Program-made: the position numbers and the translations under genes
Shown: positions 58,202 to 64,000 of the stretch, piece by piece
Position numbering within the stretch: the first letter of the stretch is position 1
Layout of the letters: each line of letters begins with the position of its first letter
The notes under the pieces: model-generated
The model's input: only the letters and a program-made list of their open reading frames with translations
Told to the model about the DNA's origin: nothing
The model's database searches: none
NCBI RefSeq assembly: GCF_032854445.1
Contig: NC_088305.1
Location: forward strand, 12,591,606 to 12,655,605
Direction: 5' to 3'
Source: Liolophura sinensis
Lineage: Eukaryota > Mollusca > Polyplacophora > Chitonida > Chitonidae
DNA: 64,000 nucleotides

Positions 58202-58469
58202 ACAACAATATTGTAAGAAGCGCTTGGCACTGGGAAAGCGATTCAGGTCTATTTGACCTCTCTTACCAGGTAAAGGCTCCACTTAACGTAAATATGGCTA
58301 CGTGTATATAGTATTGTAACCATGTCAGCGACTGTTGTCAATTTTCAGGTCTCTGAGATGGTTACGCCTTGGTTACGTTATGCTCGCGGGTCGTAAAAGG
58401 TACATTACATACTTTTTTATTCTTTGTTGGGGGCTAGGAAATGTATATTCGTCGATTTGAACTTGTTCA

Positions 58470-58765
58470 CCACGTTGGATATATGAACAGTTGCAATCAA
58501 ATTGATAATTTATATGTTAGCATGGTACATGATTTGAATAATGATATCACTCGTTTGCCTGTAACTTTCCGTGCGTCTTTCCAACATCATTTAAAACTGT
58601 TGACTACTTCTCTTTGTATGGTTCTACCCTATTTTTGTACTTCATATACATTCTTAGTTCGTTGGTGGTTTGTGCTAATTAACTTTGCGATTTTTAACAT
58701 TTCGGTGAAAGGGGTGGTATACGAATGTCTTTTTTTTTTTGGTATACGAATGTCTTTTTTTGAGC
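58470..58765 (+). repeat. Interspersed repeat G with duplicated end
   Basis: TATATGAACAGTTGCAATC, GCATGGTACATGATTTGAA, CCGTGCGTCTTTCCAACAT. The end word GGTATACGAATGTCTTTTT occurs twice in tandem (58717 and 58741). Confidence 0.82.
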
Positions 58766-58864
58766 TATTGTAGTTTAGTGGCAAAACTGCAATACTAATT
58801 GAGATGGCCCAAAGGGTTTACAGAACAATACCGGTAAATGGTAGAAGTTTAATAAGTGACTGAC

Positions 58865-58975
58865 TTGGTCAATTGACAAGAGGCCGAATTTCACACGTTA
58901 CGTGTGACCATTTGCCTGTTATCCCACTGTTCTCGCTCCTCCGGTTTTTCTCTCCATGCTGTACGCCACAATTAT
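58865..58975 (+). repeat. Interspersed repeat E
   Basis: CAATTGACAAGAGGCCGAAT, ACGTGTGACCATTTGCCTG, CTCTCCATGCTGTACGCC. Confidence 0.78.
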
Positions 58976-59062
58976 ACCATCAAAAAATTATACTGATTCT
59001 TTTTATTGTCAACTGAGGCCAAATTCACACGCACAGGTACACGTATCTGTATATATTCATAT

Positions 59063-59184
<122 letters not shown>

Positions 59185-62094
59185 AGAGATTCACGCTAGT
59201 CCCGCGGCTATAGCACCCTTTTCACCAGTGGCGTCACGGGCTCCAAACCTGCCCAGATGCTACTTTGCCACTTTCGGATTTAGAACGTTATATTTGATGC
59301 ATGAAATATGAAAGACTTTATCAAGATGCTGGTCAGAAAAAAACGTTTATTATTGAGTTACTATTGTACAACATAACACACTTCCTCACATCACTCCCGC
59401 CTAAAAAGTGTTATATCACTGATTTTATAAAATCATTCTTTAATTATAACACAGATCGATGTCCTCTTTTCCTCAGTACGACAGATTGCTATTATCTCAC
59501 GGTTCTCGTCATTAGCAATACACCGTGCCGTAATAACAACGAATGTGGCTCACTGGGCCTGTGTCAACAGAAATCCATCCATAATAGCTTGGCCAGACGG
59601 CGCTGTTAAGATTATTAGTGTTTTTATAAAACCAAAATTTTTCAGTCCGGTCACTAACTTTCTGCCTTTCAACACACATCTGTCTCAGGCATGGCTTATA
59701 TACGCCCAGTAACATATATATTAAAATTTCGCTTGCTTACATGGGCAAGAAAAAAGGATATTGTCTGTCATGTTATGTTAACAAGACCACCCTTTTATGG
59801 GTGATAGAGCTACAACTACTTTTAGAAGCGGACAACCTGATACACGTGATACATTGAAACCGAGGACTAATTCCGCAGAGCTACCTGAATTCACTTTCTC
59901 CTAACTTTATTATGAGTAATCAAGTTGTCCATAGCAAACCACCATAATTGATGCTATTTACGGAAAATCTACCAAACAAAAGTGTTTTTGAGTTGAGCTC
60001 ATTGTGATGTGACGTCCATTTTAAGAACCGCAGCGTTTTAGCCAGAAAATGCTCAGATGCAGTTGCTTTCATTTCGTTGTTCGAGCAACCCATAAAGGGT
60101 ATATAGGCATAAAAGAGATAATTATCTGGTAATAACCCGTCAAAATGCACTCCGAATCAAAAACTCCACTTTTTCGTTCAAACGAGGCACTTTTAATTTG
60201 CCGTATGAAGATCAGCGTTAACCAGAAAAATATTTTAACCGACACATTCATGTGTGTTTTTCTACGTGCTGTCAAAGTTTCATTTTAGCTAACGTTTGTC
60301 GTCATATAAGTAAGTGTTGTCATGGATTGAAATGTGTAATTGTTAGGGTATGGTGTTACACAACGGGTGGGAACCATGGCGAAACCATACGAGAATCCTG
60401 TATGAGAGGACAAGTTGCCGTCTATCATTAACATTAACATATTACGTTTACCGGAAGTATAGACTGAAAGTTACATTTGTTATATATTTATTTTATCGAT
60501 TTATGCATATCCGCGGGCTCAGGAATTTTTAAGAAAGTTATACATTTATGGTCGACTGATTTTCCCCATTCTACAATGTCTAATGCAAAAAAAAAAAAGA
60601 TATTTCAGTTTGACTGGTCAGGAGTAGAATACCATGTTTTCGATTTAATTTCCTACACATCGCTTCAACGCATGTTTTTTTTTAGCTTTATAAGACGAAA
60701 AGGAAAGGAATAGTAAAGCAGAACTGAAGAAAGAGTGTGTCAGCAGCTGTTATCCACAGCTATAATCAGTTTCGTTTCTTAGGTGCCAAGTTTCTTGCGC
60801 TGGGGCCGGTTACTCACCTTACCATACCAGGTTCTATTTGATTCCACTGAGAAGATCCGTTGGTTCTCACTGAGGATAACAGTTCTCAAGCTGAAAACAG
60901 CTATTAATGGTTTTCACTGAGCTCAGCTAATACACTTTTCCCACCCGAAATTTCCGCACTGGAATCGCCATAATCCATTTTAAATGTAGAGTTGTTTTCA
61001 TAGAAGAAAACACCATTTTCACATGAAATAACAACTATAAAAGAACACAATTTCAGCTTCAATCATTTTCGACTAATGCAGATGTGTTAAAGCTCTTATC
61101 ACAATACCCATTTACCGAACTACAAAAACTAGATAAAATAAGTTAGGAGAATTTGTCCGGACAGAGTGGTGTGAACATAAAAATGAGGCCCATTACATGA
61201 CTGGGCGTAAATTAAATATTTCCACTTAAACGTAAGTCCAGTATAAAATATGCTGCTAATTGTTATAAGACTATTAAGATTTAGTTCCGTCTTTTGTAGA
61301 TTGGTGGAACTCCAAGAATGTTTCGATATTATTGATCAGAGCCGATTGCTTGTGAGAATTAATTTGTAGTTAAATTGGATGTAAAAAGTACTGAAAGTGA
61401 CCTGATGCTCAACTGTCCGTGCTAATAACTCCAATCCAGTTTGGCGCAAGCGAGACTAATTGATAAAATCAAAGGGTTTCAGACAGAATGTCGTTGCTTA
61501 ATCGTTGGTAATGAAAAGGGATGAAAACCATTTGCTGTGACTTTTGTTGGTTTTATATTGCTCTCTTTAAAGGGAAATTGTTATTAGAAAACTTCACCAT
61601 CACGCTTTCCCGGTGGAAGAGCTGAATTGCTAACTTAAATGAAACCAAAGAGAAATCAAGTTTACCCGAGCAAGCTGCCCTCGGCTTTGGGAACAATTTT
61701 CGTGCAATGGCCGTTCTTTAATCAATGAATTTGATATCGACCTTGGAGGCGTTCTACTCCACTATAATAAACCAACGCTAACTCGCCTTATCATCAAATT
61801 GAAGCTCATTAGGTTGAGAGTGGATAGATATTTGTGACAGTTAGTAGCCCTAAGTGACTCATTTGCTAAATAATGCAGGAATATGTGGAGCGCCTGAACA
61901 GCGAAATCCCACTCACAAATTTTTCAACTTCCAGTCATTTTGACTCATTGAAAGCACAAAAAAGATCTAACTTAGTTTCTTACTTACTTCATTCAAGGGC
62001 TGTGTCGTACTCAGTTCACTTAATATACAACGTAGGTCAAGTTTATGGATTTGAATTGACCTGACCGTTGTTTAAAAGGTCTTAATTAAGCACG
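59185..62094. other. No recognisable gene
   Basis: Frames of 60-102 codons occur (for example 59301-59609) but none has a recognised domain or splice context. No SINE is present in this stretch. Confidence 0.6.
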
Positions 62095-62720
62095 ATTCGC
62101 TTATTTGACGGCGGTTAGTTTTATGGGTAGATGAAACATGAGTGGCCGTCTAAATCTATGGGGTGATGGGGCTGTATCTCCGTCTTGTTGATAAGAAAGT
62201 TACGTTGTATATATATGAACAGTTGCAATGAAAACGCAACTGAGATGCATATTTTATTACATACTTATATACTGGCATGGTACACGATTTGAATACTCAT
62301 TCATTAATTCCCCTACAAATTACCTTTCGTCTATCCAATATTATAATCATTGATAACTGTAATCCACTTTTCTTTGCATGATTCCGTCCCGATTTCGTAC
62401 TTTTATACTTTCTTAGTTATTTCGTGGTTTGTGTGTTTATACGTCGTTTTGGAAATTGGCCTTATGGTTATTGACCTAGAACGTTCATGTTGGTTTTAAA
62501 ATGAGTACAATTCTCTCGTAAGTATGTATGGACAGAGTGTCCACAATCTAGCACTCTATTTCATGATGTGTTCCATTCTGCATAACGATGGGCTAGGGGC
62601 TGTACGTTAATCGTGTTGAATTAGATCGCCACGTTGAGTATATGCAATCCAAGCGCAACTGAAATGGGTATCACATATTTAAAGGTCTACGAGTTGTGTA
62701 CGAATGTCGAACTTGACGCC
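62095..62720 (+). repeat. Family D piece followed by repeat G, extended copy
   Basis: 62105-62150: TTGACGGCGGTTAGTTTTAT. 62215-62720: TGAACAGTTGCAATGAAAAC, GGTACACGATTTGAATAC, GACAGAGTGTCCACAATCTA, and near the end GTGTACGAATGTCGAACTTG. The segment GAGTACAATTCTCTCGTAAG resembles 18.55 kb, just after the dead RT. Confidence 0.7.
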
Positions 62721-63424
62721 TAGATATTGTCAAGCTAATAATTACATAGCTAGATATCTTTTCGCTGCCAGTGTATCTGAAGCCTTAGACAGGACTTAAT
62801 ACAATATAGTGTACTTCTATCCAATCTCCCACTGTCGAGCGCTAATGGAAGAAGAATTAAAATTATTGCAATTCCTTCCTTTCATGTGAACCAACACGGT
62901 ACCCAGTTTTGACCTCTCGTTAGTTAGCAATATGTGTGTGTGTGTGTTAGAACCCGTGCTCTCGCCAAATTTCAACCGATTATCTGAAATTAACTAGCAC
63001 TTTCACAGCATCAGAGGCATTAGTTTAAATCATTCAACGATCGTACAACTTTTTTCTGGTGAGACCAGGGTCACATATTTTTAGACATTTTTCTGTGGAG
63101 GTTATAAAGGCTGTTTTAATGAGAGAAAAACTTTTTGAATTTCGAACTAATCAAACTCTTATATTACTCCACTGCTTCACAACTATCATGAAATAACTCT
63201 CGTATTATTAGCGTTCTGGCTTGCCCTTGGTAATTTGATCTATTTTCTAAAAACGGAAATAAGATAAATGCCTATTGCTCATTAAAACCTTGACTGTTGT
63301 CTTAAGTAAGTGTGAAGTATGAAGTGTTCAGGAAAGTTTATCGCCGAATGTTCACATTTATATTGTCAATTAGTATTGTGATTCAACCATTCGCTTTGCA
63401 GGTCTGAATATTGTTTTATTATGG
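62721..63424. other. No recognisable gene
   Basis: Only a short TG run (62934-62948) and AT-rich sequence. Confidence 0.6.
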
Positions 63425-63510
63425 CAATGTTCTTTAACACCGTACTCCAAAATTTTTCTTTTATACGATGGTGGTCAGTCATAGGGGTGATGTAGAGCGG
63501 AGCGCTCTGG
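63425..63510 (-). repeat. Family D repeat, fragment
   Basis: TCTTTAACACCGTACTCCAA, ATACGATGGTGGTCAGTCAT. Confidence 0.7.
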
Positions 63511-63817
63511 GTAAGTAAGATACATTTCATAAGAGATTTGATAACCTTTATTACATTTAATGTATACATGCATTGCATTGCATACTCTATCAGTAGAAGA
63601 CGATTGCCAGAGGCAGTGAGAGTTTCTTTTTTACACTGTTTTAATTACTTTTAGATAATAGAACTCGTAAAACGTTTTTTGAATTACTCGTAACGAACAC
63701 CATACAAATAGGTAAACAATATATGTTTATAAACGGCTGGTCGGCTCCAATTATGTCAGTGGCATAAGTCTAGATGTTGTGTACAGATTGTATGTAATTT
63801 TTGTGTAAGATTAATGG

Positions 63818-63990
63818 TTCTATGCGTCGACACAGACATTCGTATAACAGCCGTCAATCAATACGGACGATCCAGGTCAATAATCTCTAGGTCAGCTCTC
63901 AAGACGACGTTTAACACAAACTACCAAAGAACTAAAAAAGTATATGGAGTACAAAAATAGGACGGAGTCAAACAAAGAGAAGCGGTCAAC
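63818..63990 (-). repeat. Interspersed repeat G, opposite orientation
   Basis: CTATGCGTCGACACAGACAT, TTCGTATAACAGCCGTCAAT, GACGTTTAACACAAACTACC; same order as at 21.6 kb. Confidence 0.75.
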
Positions 63991-64000
63991 AGTTTAAAAT

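Overview
The window looks like nuclear DNA of an animal, most probably a mollusc and perhaps a bivalve. It is AT-rich, spliced and gene-poor, and it is full of tRNA-headed SINEs whose 3' ends (GTACGGCGTAAAACACC or GTACGACGTTAAACCCC in reverse complement or direct form) I associate with molluscan genomes. The species call is an inference. There are no prokaryotic features: no operons, no ribosome binding sites, no CRISPR array.

One gene is well supported. On the minus strand, from about 14.4 kb down to base 157 and out of the left edge, six exons encode the N-terminal part of a class B (secretin-family) G-protein-coupled receptor. They give, in order, a signal peptide, a first extracellular exon, two hormone-receptor-domain exons, transmembrane helix 1, and transmembrane helix 2 with a long first extracellular loop. 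All five splice junctions have GT/AG ends and compatible phases, all six family cysteines are present, and there is no in-frame stop. The best subfamily match is the parathyroid-hormone-receptor (PTHR) type. Helices 3-7 and the C-tail lie outside the window.

The receptor introns carry SINE copies in both orientations, a 20-bp minisatellite (7.85-8.57 kb), a 1.6-kb array of about 24-bp units with higher-order structure (9.18-10.77 kb), and three 57-bp repeats that each contain the full CRE palindrome TGACGTCA (11.46-11.63 kb).

From 14.4 to 64 kb I find no second convincing gene. There is one possible minus-strand exon at 28.43-28.53 kb and a decayed reverse transcriptase at about 18.0-18.6 kb. 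The rest is a repeat landscape. It holds three tRNA-headed SINE families (called A, B and C here), further interspersed families (D, E, F, G), and minisatellites at 33.6-35.3, 38.3-38.7, 52.0-52.9 and 56.3-56.5 kb. A B-family SINE has split the 33.6-35.3 kb array. Many SINEs have clean 11-14 bp target-site duplications, so much of this mobilisation is fairly recent.

Several long open frames (for example 52.0-53.0 kb and 9.4-10.6 kb) come from tandem repeats and are not annotated as genes. No wholly new biological system is evident. The most interesting points are the receptor gene, the intronic CRE triplication, and the 3' end shared by unrelated SINE heads.
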